Shown piece by piece: positions 36,729 through 46,866 of a DNA stretch of 64,000 bases. Each line of letters begins with the position of its first letter. Position 1 is the stretch's first letter. The DNA lies in NCBI GenBank assembly GCA_026003335.1, contig BPHB01000002.1:186001-250000 (forward strand). The letters are read 5' to 3'. Both the position numbers and the translations under genes were made by a program. This DNA is from Chitinophagales bacterium. GTDB lineage: Bacteria > Bacteroidota > Bacteroidia > Chitinophagales > CAIOSU01. A model generated the notes under the pieces. The model saw only the letters and a program-made list of their open reading frames with translations. It made no database searches and was not told where the DNA came from.

Positions 36729-37538
36729 GTGTTAAAGCCAGCGTTAGCCGCCTTTATGGGACTCCTTTTTTTGGTCGGGTGCAATAGCTACCAGAAGGTG
36801 CTGAAAAACCCCGATCCGGCCTACAAGCTGGATAAGGCAAAAGAATTCTATGAAAAAGGAGCCTATGACAAAGCCCTCCCGATATTGGAAGAAATGATAC
36901 CGGTTTATAAAGGCACCAAAAGTATAGACGACCTCTACTACATGTATGCCGATTGCCATTTTCATCAAAGCGATTTTCTTCTGGCGGCATTCCATTTTAA
37001 AAATATTTACGACTCGTATCCCAACAGCAAGCATGCAGAAGAAAGCCTCTACATGTACGCATATTGCAACTACATGCTGTCGCCCGATGTAAGTCTGGAT
37101 CAAACCTATACGGAGAAAGCCCTGGAAGCATTTCAGCTGTTCATCAATGTGTATCCTAACAGCGCCCGCGTAGGTGAATGCAACAAACTCATGGACGTGC
37201 TGCGGCAAAAACTGGAAAGTAAGGCTTTTCGTGCAGGCATGTTGTATTATAGAATGGGGAAATATCGTGCGGCTGCACTTACCTTCACCAACCTGCTGAA
37301 AGAATATCCAGATACCCGATATGCTGAGGAAGCCTCTTTCCTCATAATAAAATCCTATTACCTTTATGCTGAAAACAGTATTCCTTCCAAGCAGCTGGAA
37401 CGCTATGAGCTGGCACTGGAAGCCTATAAAGACTTCAGTATTTTATTCAAAAGCAGCAAATGGATGAAGGAAGCCCTGCAATTGAAGGAATCCTGTAATG
37501 CCAACATTGAAAAAATAAAAAACAAAATCAAAACATGA
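36729..37538 (+). CDS. bamD: Outer-membrane assembly lipoprotein BamD
   Basis: Lipoprotein of the BAM complex that inserts beta barrels into the outer membrane. The lipobox FLVGC places the lipidated Cys at residue 18 when counted from GTG at 36729; then come NSYQKVLKNPDPAYKLDKA and five TPR-like helix pairs (ADCHFHQSDFLLAAFHF, ESLYMYAYCNYML, and others). Upstream there is only a TTG at 36720 inside the promoter box, and the first ATG (36756) would leave an 8-residue signal without a basic residue, so GTG is the best start. Overlaps rpoZ by 4 bases. Length is normal for Bacteroidota BamD. Confidence 0.92.
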   Translation: MLKPALAAFMGLLFLVGCNSYQKVLKNPDPAYKLDKAKEFYEKGAYDKALPILEEMIPVYKGTKSIDDLYYMYADCHFHQSDFLLAAFHFKNIYDSYPNSKHAEESLYMYAYCNYMLSPDVSLDQTYTEKALEAFQLFINVYPNSARVGECNKLMDVLRQKLESKAFRAGMLYYRMGKYRAAALTFTNLLKEYPDTRYAEEASFLIIKSYYLYAENSIPSKQLERYELALEAYKDFSILFKSSKWMKEALQLKESCNANIEKIKNKIKT

Positions 37539-37879
37539 GAAAGACACCTGCACAATCCATTTCGCCTTACATTGAAACCCGTGATTTGGATGTGATTGCC
37601 TCAAAAACCGGTAATCTTTACAAATCCATCAGTATTATAGCAAAAAGGGCTAATCAGATTAATTTAAAGCTACGTGAGGAGCTGCACGCCAAGCTGAACG
37701 AATTTGCTCCCACCAATGACACTCTTGAAGAAGTTAGCGAAAATCGGGAACAGATTGAAATTTCACGTTTCTATGAGAGGCTGCCCAATCCGGCTCTGAT
37801 AGCTACCAAAGAGTTTCTGGAAGATGCAATCTATTACCGCGATCCGGATTCGGAACAGCAGGCTCCTGCCAAAGAATAA
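37535..37879 (+). CDS. rpoZ: DNA-directed RNA polymerase omega subunit (Bacteroidota type)
   Basis: 114 residues. It resembles the RpoZ/Rpb6 fold in the divergent form found in Bacteroidota: ETRDLDVIASKTGNLYKSIS, IIAKRANQIN, and a C-terminal NPALIATKEFLEDAIYYR. Omega helps assemble beta-prime into core polymerase. The position between bamD and coaBC, with ATGA overlap on the left and TAATG overlap on the right, is the usual arrangement in the phylum and gives good support, since the sequence alone is only weakly similar to proteobacterial omega. Confidence 0.85.
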   Translation: MRKTPAQSISPYIETRDLDVIASKTGNLYKSISIIAKRANQINLKLREELHAKLNEFAPTNDTLEEVSENREQIEISRFYERLPNPALIATKEFLEDAIYYRDPDSEQQAPAKE

Positions 37880-39129
37880 TGCTTGCGCATAAGAAAATAC
37901 TGCTTGGCGTATGCGGCAGTATCGCTGCATATAAAAGCGCTTTTCTGGTCAGGCTGTTGACCAAGGCCCGGGCAGATGTAAGGGTTGTCATGACGGAAAT
38001 GGCCCGGACTTTTGTTGGGCCCCTTACTTTCTCCACTCTCTCTAAAAACCCTGTGCTGACTGCATTCAGCGATGATGCCGGATCATGGAACAGCCATGTA
38101 GAAGTAGCCCTGTGGGCCGATCTGTTTGTCATTGCTCCTGCTTCGGCACATACCCTCGCGCGGCTAAGCAACGGCCTGTGCGACAATCTGCTTGCAGCCA
38201 TTTATCTTTCAGCAAAATGCCCGGTTATGCTTGCCCCGGCTATGGATCTGGATATGTGGCACCATCCGGCTACACAAAAGAATCTTGCTGCATTGCAAGA
38301 ACGCGGACACGAGATTATTCCCGTAGGCACCGGTGAGCTGGCCAGCGGGCTCAAGGGAGAAGGGCGCATGGCCGAACCTGAAGAAATTCTGGCTCAGATT
38401 GAAAAGCATTTTAAGATAGTTGCCAAAAGACAACGTTTCTACGGTGATATAACTGGCAAAAAAGTACTCATTACGGCCGGCCCCACAGTTGAACCTATTG
38501 ACCCTGTACGCTATATCAGCAACCACTCTACTGGCAAAATGGGATTTGCCTTAGCCGAAGAATTTGCCGCATTGGGGGCCGAGGTGGTTTTAATTAAAGG
38601 CCCCACTTCCTATAACCCGTCTTTAAAAGAAATAAAAGTTATTCCGGTAACTACAGCACAGGAAATGTATGATGCAACTATGAAGGAATTTGCTGATACA
38701 GATATAACTATTATGGCAGCGGCAGTGTCAGACTACCGACCTGTATCGGCTCATAAGCAAAAACTGAAAAAAACCAGCGAGGTCCTGAAACTTGAGTTAA
38801 TTAAAAACCCCGATATTCTCGAAACCCTGGGAAAAAGAAAAAAAGGCAACCAGATACTGGTAGGGTTTGCGCTGGAGACTGAAAATGAAATTGCCAATGC
38901 AAAGAAAAAACTGCAGAATAAAAATCTGGATCTGATTGTGCTGAATTCTCTGCGTGACCAAGGGGCGGGTTTCGGCCATGACACCAATAAGGTAACCATC
39001 CTGAACAGGAAAAACGAGCAAAAGACTTATACTCTGAAAGGGAAACCGGAAGTGGCCCGGGACCTAATTGAGGAAATCATAAATTTGATGAATGGCAAAA
39101 AAAACGCGGGCCAGCCGGTTGTTATGTAA
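37879..39129 (+). CDS. coaBC: Bifunctional phosphopantothenoylcysteine decarboxylase/phosphopantothenate-cysteine ligase
   Basis: Two steps of coenzyme A synthesis. Residues about 1-185 are the FMN-dependent CoaC domain: GVCGSIAAYKSAFLVRLL at the start, active region APASAHTLARLSNG, and LAPAMDLDMW where the classic PXMNXXMW has Asp for Asn, as is usual in this phylum. About 190-416 are the CoaB ligase with VLITAGPTVEPIDPVRYISN and the MAAAVSDYRP motif. Cytoplasmic. It is coupled to rpoZ by a one-base overlap. The ATG at 37879 starts exactly at the first strand. Confidence 0.95.
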   Translation: MLAHKKILLGVCGSIAAYKSAFLVRLLTKARADVRVVMTEMARTFVGPLTFSTLSKNPVLTAFSDDAGSWNSHVEVALWADLFVIAPASAHTLARLSNGLCDNLLAAIYLSAKCPVMLAPAMDLDMWHHPATQKNLAALQERGHEIIPVGTGELASGLKGEGRMAEPEEILAQIEKHFKIVAKRQRFYGDITGKKVLITAGPTVEPIDPVRYISNHSTGKMGFALAEEFAALGAEVVLIKGPTSYNPSLKEIKVIPVTTAQEMYDATMKEFADTDITIMAAAVSDYRPVSAHKQKLKKTSEVLKLELIKNPDILETLGKRKKGNQILVGFALETENEIANAKKKLQNKNLDLIVLNSLRDQGAGFGHDTNKVTILNRKNEQKTYTLKGKPEVARDLIEEIINLMNGKKNAGQPVVM

Positions 39130-39172
39130 CCGCAACCTATCGGATTCGTCATTGCTTTCAGCATTCAGAAGC

Positions 39173-40090
39173 ATGTGGGCTATTTCGCTAATTCTTTTTT
39201 TCTTCTTCTTACCAGTCTTCTTCTCACCAGCTTCTGCACAGGAGTTGCGCTGTAAGGTAGAAGTGATTTCAAAGAAACTACAAACCACAGAAGCCAAGGT
39301 ATTCAAAACCCTGGAAACCTCCGTTTTTGAATTCATGAACAACCGAAAATGGACCAATGACTTTTTTAAGGAAGAAGAAAAGATAGAATGCAGCCTGTTC
39401 ATCAATGTTACCGAAGAGCTTGGAGCAAACCGTTATCGGGCGCAGGTAAACATTCTCTCTTCACGACCTGTCTTTAACAGCGATTACAATTCGGTCATCC
39501 TGAATCATTCCGACAAAGATTGGGTCTTTGAATATTCAGAATTCCAGCCGCTTGACTACAATGAGAATGAATTTACATCCAATCTCACCTCCATGCTTGC
39601 ATTTTATGCTTATCTGATTATCGGTTTGGATTATGATGCATTTTCCCTGAACGGAGGAACCCCCTATTTCCAAAAAGCCCAGACCATTGTCAACAACATT
39701 CCCTCCGGATTATCTTCGGATGTTGCTCCGGGCTGGAAAGCTATTGACAGCGACAAAAACCGTTATTGGATTGTTGAAAACCTGCTAAACCCGCGCTATG
39801 CACCCATCAGACAAGCACTTTATGAATATCATCTTCAAGGTCTGGACGTGATGTATGAAGATGCAGCAAAAGCACGATTGGTGATTCTCAACGCTGTGAG
39901 AAAGGTGGGTGAAGTTGCCGAGGAATATCCCACTGCCTTACTGGTAAGAATGTTTTTCAACGCTAAATCCGAAGAACTAATCCAGATTTTTTCAGGAGCA
40001 CCTCCAAATGAAAAAGTGACCATATTGCAGGTGTTATACAAAGCCGATCCAGTAAACAGCTCCAAATATGCTCGTATCATGAAGCAATAG
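39173..40090 (+). CDS. DUF4835 family exported protein
   Basis: 305 residues from the ATG at 39173, which gives a clean signal peptide (ISLILFFFFLPVFFSPASAQ) and a 43-base gap after coaBC. An upstream in-frame ATG at 39092 would overlap coaBC and bury the signal. The mature start ELRCKVEVISKKLQTTEAKV and phrases DYNENEFTSNLTSMLAFYAY and RYWIVENLLNPRYAPIRQAL match DUF4835, a family restricted to Bacteroidota and almost always between coaBC and recN. Some resources connect the family to the type IX secretion system (name PorD); I recall this without being able to confirm it. Confidence 0.88.
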   Translation: MWAISLILFFFFLPVFFSPASAQELRCKVEVISKKLQTTEAKVFKTLETSVFEFMNNRKWTNDFFKEEEKIECSLFINVTEELGANRYRAQVNILSSRPVFNSDYNSVILNHSDKDWVFEYSEFQPLDYNENEFTSNLTSMLAFYAYLIIGLDYDAFSLNGGTPYFQKAQTIVNNIPSGLSSDVAPGWKAIDSDKNRYWIVENLLNPRYAPIRQALYEYHLQGLDVMYEDAAKARLVILNAVRKVGEVAEEYPTALLVRMFFNAKSEELIQIFSGAPPNEKVTILQVLYKADPVNSSKYARIMKQ

Positions 40091-40177
40091 TATACACGGC
40101 TTATTCCGTCTTATTCGGGGCATATTGACAGGCTCTATTCTTATTCATGATAATTTGTAATTTGCCAAAGTCAATTT

Positions 40178-41836
40178 ATGCTGCAAAAGCTATACATATC
40201 CAACTTTGCTATCATTGACGAGCTTGAGGTAGAGTTTTCAGAACAAATCAACATCATTACCGGTGAAACCGGAGCGGGTAAATCAATCCTCATAGGAGCT
40301 CTGTCGCTGGTATTGGGCCAGCGGGCTGACAGCCGGGCATTGATGCATAAAGATGCTAAATGTGTGGTGGAGGCTTCCTTTGACATCAGCAATTACGGAC
40401 TGCAGCCTTTCTTTAATGAAAATGACCTGGACTATGACCACATCCTGCTTATCAGACGCGAACTAACGCCTTCCGGTAAATCCCGGGCTTTTGTCAATGA
40501 CACCCCTGTCAAACTGTCTTTACTAAAGGAGCTGGGAGAACAACTCGTCAATCTGCACTCGCAGCATGAAACACTCGCCTTAAACCATGCTCAGTTTCAG
40601 CTCATGATGATTGATACCCTTGCAGGCCATGAAAAACTGCTGTCTGAATTTCAAAGCCGCTATCAGGACTATCGCACTCTGCAACAGGAAATAAGCGAAC
40701 TCCTTGAACAAAACAGCCACATTACTGACCGGGATTATCTGGAGTTTCAATATCGCGAACTGGAAGAAGCTAACCTGGATGAAAACGAACAGAAAACCCT
40801 GGAAGACGAGCTACGTACACTAGAGCATGCTGAAACCATCAAATCACTGCTCAGCAATGCCTCATCTCTGCTTCAAGACGCTGATTTCTCTGCTCTCAAC
40901 CAGTTGAGAGAAGCCGGCTCCCTGATCAGAAAAGCAGCCACCTACCATCAACCTTTGCACAGCCTTGTAGAACGAACCGAAAGCGCCTTGATTGAATTTC
41001 AGGATATCGCTGACGAAATCATCCGCATTCAGGAATCGGTTGCCCTTGACCCAGAACGCATGTATCAGCTTCAAGAACGATTAAATCTGATTAACCGCCT
41101 TCAGCAAAAACACCGTGTACAAAGTAACCGCCAACTGCTGGATATCAAAGATGCCATTGAAAAAAAACTGAAGTCTTTTGATACCCTGGAACAAACCCTT
41201 TCGGAGAAACAAAACCGGATTGATAGGCTGCGCGTGGAACTGGAATCATTGGGAGAAAAAATGCATGCAAGCCGCATAAAGCAAAAAGGTATCATTGAAA
41301 AGCAAGTAGTAGCTCTCCTGGGTGAAGTAGGCATGCCACAGGCAAAAGTCAGGATAGACGTGGAAAAGATGCCGTTTGAAAAAATCACCCCCCGAGGGCT
41401 GGATAAGGTAACCTTTCTTTTTTCAGCCAACCGTGGGGCACCCTTGCAGGAGCTGAAAAATGTCGCTTCCGGAGGTGAGTTATCACGCCTGATGCTGGCG
41501 CTGAAATCCCTGCTGGCGGCCAAAATATCCATGCCTACCCTTATTTTTGACGAAATTGACTCCGGCATTTCTGGTGAAACTTCTCTGCGCGTAGGGGCCC
41601 TCTTAAAACAGTTGGGAGACTCCCACCAGGTGATTATCATCACCCATCAGCCGCAAATTGCCCGCATTGGCAATTATCATTTATTGGTATTCAAAACCGA
41701 TAAAGACGACAAAACAGTCACTCAAATCAGAAAGCTGAACGAAAAGGAGCGTATCATTGAGCTGGCCAAAATGATCGGAGGGGATAATTACTCTGACCAC
41801 GCGCTCGCCAGTGCAAAGGATTTGCTATTGAGTTAA
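40178..41836 (+). CDS. recN: DNA repair protein RecN
   Basis: 552-residue SMC-like ATPase acting in double-strand break repair. Walker A is GETGAGKS near residue 30. A long coiled-coil core runs about 160-370. The C-terminal ATPase half holds the signature ASGGELSRLMLALKSLL and Walker B TLIFDEIDSGISGE, then IITHQPQIA. Standard length and complete. It lies 87 bases after the DUF4835 gene and 14 bases before fabI, in the same direction, so it probably ends a long operon with fabI. I see no LexA-type box upstream. Confidence 0.96.
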   Translation: MLQKLYISNFAIIDELEVEFSEQINIITGETGAGKSILIGALSLVLGQRADSRALMHKDAKCVVEASFDISNYGLQPFFNENDLDYDHILLIRRELTPSGKSRAFVNDTPVKLSLLKELGEQLVNLHSQHETLALNHAQFQLMMIDTLAGHEKLLSEFQSRYQDYRTLQQEISELLEQNSHITDRDYLEFQYRELEEANLDENEQKTLEDELRTLEHAETIKSLLSNASSLLQDADFSALNQLREAGSLIRKAATYHQPLHSLVERTESALIEFQDIADEIIRIQESVALDPERMYQLQERLNLINRLQQKHRVQSNRQLLDIKDAIEKKLKSFDTLEQTLSEKQNRIDRLRVELESLGEKMHASRIKQKGIIEKQVVALLGEVGMPQAKVRIDVEKMPFEKITPRGLDKVTFLFSANRGAPLQELKNVASGGELSRLMLALKSLLAAKISMPTLIFDEIDSGISGETSLRVGALLKQLGDSHQVIIITHQPQIARIGNYHLLVFKTDKDDKTVTQIRKLNEKERIIELAKMIGGDNYSDHALASAKDLLLS

Positions 41837-41850
41837 ATAAAATACCCAAC

Positions 41851-42663
41851 ATGACGCACCAACTTCTTAAAGGAAAAAAAGGACTCATTTTTGGGGCTCT
41901 GGATGAAAAATCACTTGCCTGGCAGGTAGCTGTTCAGGCTTACCAGGAAGGAGCATCCCTGGTTCTGACCAATGCCCCAGTTGCATTGCGACTAGGGAAA
42001 ATACAGGCCCTCTCCGAAAAAGTGCATGCCCCTGTCATACCGGCTGACGCCACCGTTGTGGAAGACCTGGAAAAGCTGATCACACAAAGCATGCAGCATC
42101 TGGACGGTAAGCTGGATTTTGTGCTGCATTCCATCGGCATGTCTCTGAATGTAAGAAAAAACCGACCTTACACAGATCTGAATTACGATTTCATGATGAA
42201 AACGCTGGACATTTCTGCCATTTCGTTTCACAAGGTGCTGCAGACCTGCTACAAGCTGGACGCTATAAACGAGTGGGGATCGGTAGTGGCACTTACCTTT
42301 ATAGCATCCCAGCGCGTCTTTCCGGAATATAATGATATGGCAGATGCAAAAGCCATGCTTGAATCCATCGCCCGCAACTTTGGCTATTTCTACGCGGAGA
42401 AAAAAGTAAGGATAAATACGGTATCCCAGTCGCCTACAATGACCACAGCAGGCACCGGGGTTAAAGGGTTTAATGACTTTTATGAATACTCTGACAAAAC
42501 AGCGCCTCTGGGAAATGCCAGTGCCGAGGACTGCGCCAGGTTTGTGGTAGTATTGTTTTCCGATTATACTCGCATGATCACCATGCAAAATATCTATCAT
42601 GACGGAGGCTATTCCTCCGTGGGAGTGAACAGCCGGGTGCTCAGAGGCGCACAAACTGAATAA
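41851..42663 (+). CDS. fabI: Enoyl-ACP reductase (NADH)
   Basis: Last reduction step of each fatty-acid elongation cycle. 270 residues of short-chain-dehydrogenase fold with the FabI-type divergent N-terminus (LLKGKKGLIFGALDEKSLAW), the catalytic Tyr-x6-Lys in EYNDMADAKAM, the LHSIGMSLNVRKN-type loop, and the C-terminal ISQSPTMTTAGTGV-like region reading VSQSPTMTTAGTGVKGF. Cytoplasmic tetramer in relatives. It follows recN after 14 bases and converges on clpC with only 3 bases between the stops. Confidence 0.94.
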   Translation: MTHQLLKGKKGLIFGALDEKSLAWQVAVQAYQEGASLVLTNAPVALRLGKIQALSEKVHAPVIPADATVVEDLEKLITQSMQHLDGKLDFVLHSIGMSLNVRKNRPYTDLNYDFMMKTLDISAISFHKVLQTCYKLDAINEWGSVVALTFIASQRVFPEYNDMADAKAMLESIARNFGYFYAEKKVRINTVSQSPTMTTAGTGVKGFNDFYEYSDKTAPLGNASAEDCARFVVVLFSDYTRMITMQNIYHDGGYSSVGVNSRVLRGAQTE

Positions 42664-42666
42664 TCA

Positions 42667-45213
42667 TCAGGTTTTCGCGTCAGATTTTTCTTCGGCCTTT
42701 TTATTGGATTTTAAGCTCACTTTGAGCTTCTGTTCTTTTTTGTCATAATCAATCTGAAATACATCCCCTTCTTTAGGCTTGGCATTCAGTATTTCTTCAG
42801 CAAGGGGATCCTCTACATACTTTTGTATTGCCCGATGCAGCGGACGTGCTCCAAACTTGGGATCATAACCCTTATCCACCAGAAAATCCTTGGCAGCCTT
42901 GGTCAATATTACCTTATAACCCAATGCCTCCAGACGGGAATACACGTCCTTCAGGACAATATCAATGATACGATAGATATCTTCTTTCTTCAGAGAATTG
43001 AAGACTATCACATCGTCAATGCGATTGAGAAATTCGGGTGAAAAGGTTCTTTTCAGTGCCTTCTCAATGACAGAGCGCTCATATTCTGTTGCATTGCTTT
43101 CGCGGGCTGAAGTAGCAAAACCTATCCCCTTACCAAAGTCTTCAAGCTGGCGGGATCCAATGTTGGAAGTCATGATGATAAGGGTATTTTTAAAATCCAC
43201 CCTGCGCCCGAGGCCATCGGTGAGAATGCCGTCATCCAGCACCTGCAGCAGAATGTTGTACACATCCGGATGCGCTTTCTCAATTTCATCCAGCAGTACC
43301 ACGGAGTAGGGTTTCCTGCGCACTTTCTCTGTTAGTTGCCCGCCTTCTTCATATCCCACATAACCAGGAGGTGCGCCAACCAGACGGCTCACGGAGAACT
43401 TCTCCATATATTCGCTCATGTCAATACGAATGAGGGCATCTTCGGTATCAAAAAGGTATCGTGCCAGGGCCCTTGCCAGTTCAGTTTTACCCACACCAGT
43501 GGGGCCAAGGAAGATGAATGTACCTATAGGCTTTTTGGGGTCTTTAAGGCCTACGCGGTTGCGCTGAATAGCCTTGGTAATTTTCTCAATAGCCTCATCC
43601 TGTCCCACGACTGCCTTGGCCAGATCCTGTTTCATATTCAACAGCTTCGCACTTTCACTCTGAGCAATGCGCTTCACCGGTATGCCGGTCATCATGGCTA
43701 CCACTTCAGCGATATCATCAGAAGTAACCGGATATCTCTTATTCCGGGCTTCCTCTTCCCATTCGCGTTTAGCTATTTCCAGCTGCTCAAGGAGCTTTTT
43801 TTCCGTATCTCTCAACCGGGCAGCCTCTTCGTATTTCTGGCTCTTTACAACCTGATTCTTTTCAATCTTTATCTCCTCAATCTTCTTTTCCAGATCCAGA
43901 ATTTCCTTCGGCACATGTATATTTTTCAAATGTACCCTTGCCCCTACTTCGTCCAGAACATCAATAGCCTTATCAGGCAGAAAGCGGTCAGTTATGTAGC
44001 GGGTGCTCAGCTTCACACATTCAGCAATGGCTTCGTCAGAGTATTCTACATTATGAAACTCTTCATATTTACTCTTGATGCGGCTGAGGATGGTAATGGT
44101 TTCTTCTGGAGAAGGTGGGTCAACCAGTACTTTCTGGAACCTACGGTCCAGAGCGCCATCTTTTTCTATATACTGACGATATTCGTCCAGAGTGGAAGCA
44201 CCGATGCATTGCAGTTCGCCCCGCGCCAGGGCAGGTTTAAAAATATTGGAGGCATCCAGAGAACCCGTTGCGCCCCCGGCTCCGACAATGGTATGAATTT
44301 CATCAATGAAGAGAATAACATCGCGATTTTTTTCCAGCTCGTTCATGATAGCTTTCATGCGCTCTTCAAACTGGCCGCGATATTTAGTTCCGGCTACCAG
44401 CGCAGCCAAATCCAACATGACAATACGCTTGTCAAACAATACGCGGCTCACGTGGCGTTTGACGATGCGCAGGGCCAGCCCTTCCACAATGGCAGTTTTT
44501 CCCACTCCCGGTTCTCCGATGAGAATGGGGTTGTTTTTCTTTCTGCGGCTAAGAATCTGTGAAACACGTTCTATTTCATTTTCCCGCCCTACAATAGGAT
44601 CAAGGTTCCCCTCTTCAGCAAGCCGGGTAACATCGCGCCCGAAATTGTCCAGCACCGGAGTTTTTGACTTTACGCTACCCGATCTTCTGGTTGTTGATCC
44701 GAATGAACGCCCTCTTTCTTCCTCTTCAAAGGGCTCTTCTTCTCCGGGGTCATTGGCCAGTTCATCGGTGATGTTATGTTTTACATAATCCAGCTCTGCT
44801 TTGAAGACTTCATAATCTACCTCAAACTGCTTGAGCAATTGGGTGGCTACATTGCTTTTGTTTTTCAGAATAGACAGCATCAGATGCTCGGTGCCGATAA
44901 TTTCACTTTTAAGCACTTTGGCTTCCAGCACAGTTATTTTTAGCACCTTTTCTGCCTGTTTGGTCAGGGGCAGGCTGCCCGCATTATAGTTATTTTTGGA
45001 TACCTTGTCTTTAATGGCGTCTTCAAGAGATTTTCTCAGAAGGGCCATGTCCACATCCAGCGATTTCAACACCTTTATAGCCAGCCCTTCACCTTCGCGT
45101 ATCAGGCCCAGCAATAAATGTTCAATGCCGATATAGTCATGCCCCAGACGCAGCGCCTCTTCGCGGCTATAGGAAATTACCTCCTTTACTCTGGGAGAAA
45201 ATTTTGCTTCCAT
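42667..45213 (-). CDS. clpC: ATP-dependent Clp protease ATPase subunit ClpC
   Basis: 848-residue AAA+ unfoldase that feeds proteins to ClpP. Two Clp N-terminal repeats (1-150: [33 protein letters not shown]), the first AAA domain with [13 protein letters not shown] near 230, a middle UVR-type coiled coil ([20 protein letters not shown] near 435), the second AAA domain with [14 protein letters not shown], and the ClpP-loop/D2 C-terminus. The UVR segment marks ClpC rather than ClpB. The last ~30 residues are Lys-rich. No mcsA, mcsB or ctsR gene is adjacent, as expected in this phylum. The 233-base gap upstream (45214-45446) serves clpC and the divergent STAS gene. Confidence 0.97.
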   Translation of the reverse strand: MEAKFSPRVKEVISYSREEALRLGHDYIGIEHLLLGLIREGEGLAIKVLKSLDVDMALLRKSLEDAIKDKVSKNNYNAGSLPLTKQAEKVLKITVLEAKVLKSEIIGTEHLMLSILKNKSNVATQLLKQFEVDYEVFKAELDYVKHNITDELANDPGEEEPFEEEERGRSFGSTTRRSGSVKSKTPVLDNFGRDVTRLAEEGNLDPIVGRENEIERVSQILSRRKKNNPILIGEPGVGKTAIVEGLALRIVKRHVSRVLFDKRIVMLDLAALVAGTKYRGQFEERMKAIMNELEKNRDVILFIDEIHTIVGAGGATGSLDASNIFKPALARGELQCIGASTLDEYRQYIEKDGALDRRFQKVLVDPPSPEETITILSRIKSKYEEFHNVEYSDEAIAECVKLSTRYITDRFLPDKAIDVLDEVGARVHLKNIHVPKEILDLEKKIEEIKIEKNQVVKSQKYEEAARLRDTEKKLLEQLEIAKREWEEEARNKRYPVTSDDIAEVVAMMTGIPVKRIAQSESAKLLNMKQDLAKAVVGQDEAIEKITKAIQRNRVGLKDPKKPIGTFIFLGPTGVGKTELARALARYLFDTEDALIRIDMSEYMEKFSVSRLVGAPPGYVGYEEGGQLTEKVRRKPYSVVLLDEIEKAHPDVYNILLQVLDDGILTDGLGRRVDFKNTLIIMTSNIGSRQLEDFGKGIGFATSARESNATEYERSVIEKALKRTFSPEFLNRIDDVIVFNSLKKEDIYRIIDIVLKDVYSRLEALGYKVILTKAAKDFLVDKGYDPKFGARPLHRAIQKYVEDPLAEEILNAKPKEGDVFQIDYDKKEQKLKVSLKSNKKAEEKSDAKT

Positions 45214-45381
45214 ATTTGATTAGTTGCAGATGGTAGTAATAAATAGGTTTTATACAGCCTGAGCAATTTAGGAAAACTCTTAAACATAAAAAAAGTTGAC
45301 CCATGCGCTTAGTCATTGTAACATCTGGATACGGAAGGTAAGTTCAAAAAGATACCCCTCTGGATAACTTTTTCGGGCTTC

Positions 45382-45414
45382 TTTGCAAATACGTGACAAT
45401 TTGTGTTATTTTTA
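45382..45414 (+). promoter_or_regulatory. Candidate promoter for the STAS-rnz operon
   Basis: TTTG at 45382-45385 and TATTTTTA at 45407-45414 (one mismatch to TAnnTTTG), spaced by 21 bases, which is slightly long. The -7 box ends 32 bases before the STAS ATG. Otherwise the 233-base clpC/STAS gap shows nothing I can name. Confidence 0.25.
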
Positions 45415-45446
45415 GCTCACTTTCTTTAGGCGAAAAATAGTTTACC

Positions 45447-45818
45447 ATGAAGTTCTCTATCGATAAAAAGGATAAATACTGCGTTTTCAAACTGGAAGAC
45501 GATAAGTTAAATACCCTGAATGCTCCCAAGTTGAAGTCTGAACTGGTCATACTCAATGCCGGTGGTGCTAAGAACATCATTCTTGATCTGTCAGAGGTTA
45601 CTTTTATTGATTCATCCGGTCTGAGCGCTATTTTAATCGGAAATCGCCTGTGTAAAAATGCTGAAGGCACCTTTGCCCTTGCCAACGTAAACGACTATGT
45701 GGCCAAGCTGATTAAAATTTCACAGCTTGACTCTATCCTGAATATCTTTCCTTCCGTGGAGGAAGCAGCCGACTTCATTCTTAAGAATACCGAAAGCAGC
45801 ATGAAAGAAGGCAAGTAA
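45447..45818 (+). CDS. STAS-domain anti-sigma-factor antagonist-like protein
   Basis: 123 residues, a single STAS domain. The strand-helix DLSEVTFIDSSGLSAILIGN carries the DSSG motif, whose Ser is the phosphorylation site in SpoIIAA/RsbV-type proteins. Such proteins bind anti-sigma kinases when unphosphorylated. No RsbW-like kinase gene is adjacent, so its partner is unknown; in this phylum the gene commonly precedes rnz. Its TAA overlaps the rnz ATG by one base (TAATG), so the two are translationally coupled. Confidence 0.9.
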   Translation: MKFSIDKKDKYCVFKLEDDKLNTLNAPKLKSELVILNAGGAKNIILDLSEVTFIDSSGLSAILIGNRLCKNAEGTFALANVNDYVAKLIKISQLDSILNIFPSVEEAADFILKNTESSMKEGK

Positions 45819-46753
45819 TGTTTTTTTCCATTACCGTTCTTGGCAGCAATTCTGCCCTGCCCGCCCACGGTCGTCATCCCACCTCCCAGTTATTAAATAT
45901 TCATGATCATTTTTTTTTGGTAGACTGCGGAGAAGGCACACAGATGCGACTGGAAGCCTGCAAGATCAGGCATGGCAGAATTGAACATATTTTTATATCT
46001 CACCTGCATGGCGATCACTTTTTTGGTCTTATAGGATTAATTACTTCCTATCACCTTAATCACCGCGAAAGACCTCTTACCATTTTCTGCCCCAAAGGTC
46101 TGGATGAAATTATTCACTTGCAGCTAAAATACTCCGATACACACCTGAATTACCCTTTGCATTTTGTACATTTCGAGCCGCGCTCAGGAAATGTTCTCTT
46201 TGAAAATGATTTCTTGCAGGTGATTACGCTGAAGCTCACACATCGCATACCCTGTGCCGGATTTGTGTTTCGCGAAAAACCTTCTTCCGAAAAGAACATA
46301 AGACCTGAAAAAATCAATGAATATCATCTCACAGTGCCACAGATTCAACAGGCAAAAAAAGGGCAAGATATCCGGCTTGCAGATGGCCGCATCATCCACA
46401 ATCAAGAACTGACAATACCTGTTCCTCCACCTCGCGTTTATGCTTACTGCACAGATACGCTCTATGACAGTACCATCATTCCCTTCATTGAGGGAGCTGA
46501 CCTGCTTTATCACGAAGCTACCTTTGAACATCACCTGCAGCAGCGGGCAAAAGAAACCTTTCACTCCACAACAATTCAGGCAGCCGAAATTGCCCTACAG
46601 GCATGCGTAAAAAAGCTGATGATAGGACATTTCTCCGCTCGATACAGACATCTGGATAATTTGTTAAGTGAAGCCCGCTCTGTTTTTCCCAACACTATCC
46701 TTGCTGAGGAAGGGAAAACCATAGACATTCCCAGAATCCTTCCGAGCACATAA
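45818..46753 (+). CDS. rnz: Ribonuclease Z
   Basis: 311-residue metallo-beta-lactamase-fold endonuclease that trims tRNA 3' ends. The zinc motif HLHGDHFFGLIG, the N-terminal LGSNSALPAHGRHPTSQLL, the second-site LTHRIPCAGFVF, the DLLYHEATF metal residues, and the late HFSARY match RNase Z. The exosite arm region is at about 150-200. Complete and standard length. Coupled to the STAS gene by a one-base overlap. Confidence 0.95.
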   Translation: MFFSITVLGSNSALPAHGRHPTSQLLNIHDHFFLVDCGEGTQMRLEACKIRHGRIEHIFISHLHGDHFFGLIGLITSYHLNHRERPLTIFCPKGLDEIIHLQLKYSDTHLNYPLHFVHFEPRSGNVLFENDFLQVITLKLTHRIPCAGFVFREKPSSEKNIRPEKINEYHLTVPQIQQAKKGQDIRLADGRIIHNQELTIPVPPPRVYAYCTDTLYDSTIIPFIEGADLLYHEATFEHHLQQRAKETFHSTTIQAAEIALQACVKKLMIGHFSARYRHLDNLLSEARSVFPNTILAEEGKTIDIPRILPST

Positions 46754-46789
46754 CTCTTCTCTTACAAAAGATATTATAAATAACCATAT

Positions 46790-46805
46790 TACCTAAGCTT
46801 AGGTA
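46790..46805. promoter_or_regulatory. Palindromic operator over the DUF4856 promoter
   Basis: TACCTAAGCTTAGGTA is a perfect 16-base palindrome. TTG follows at 46806-46808 as a -33 element and TATCTTGC at 46829-46836 as a -7-like element, with a 20-base spacer, 30 bases before the ATG at 46867. A repressor bound here would cover the -33 region. The same arrangement occurs at 50065-50080, before the imelysin gene. The regulator is not known; half-sites CCTAA/TTAGG are inverted relative to a classic DtxR box. Confidence 0.65.
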
Positions 46806-46866
46806 TTGGCATCACCTGAGGCGACTTCTATCTTGCGTCCATTCTTGTAAAACAAAATCCTATACC

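Noticed and set aside
43336-44562. 408-residue plus-strand frame
   Set aside because: Fully antisense to clpC; open because of the codon bias of clpC, no family features.
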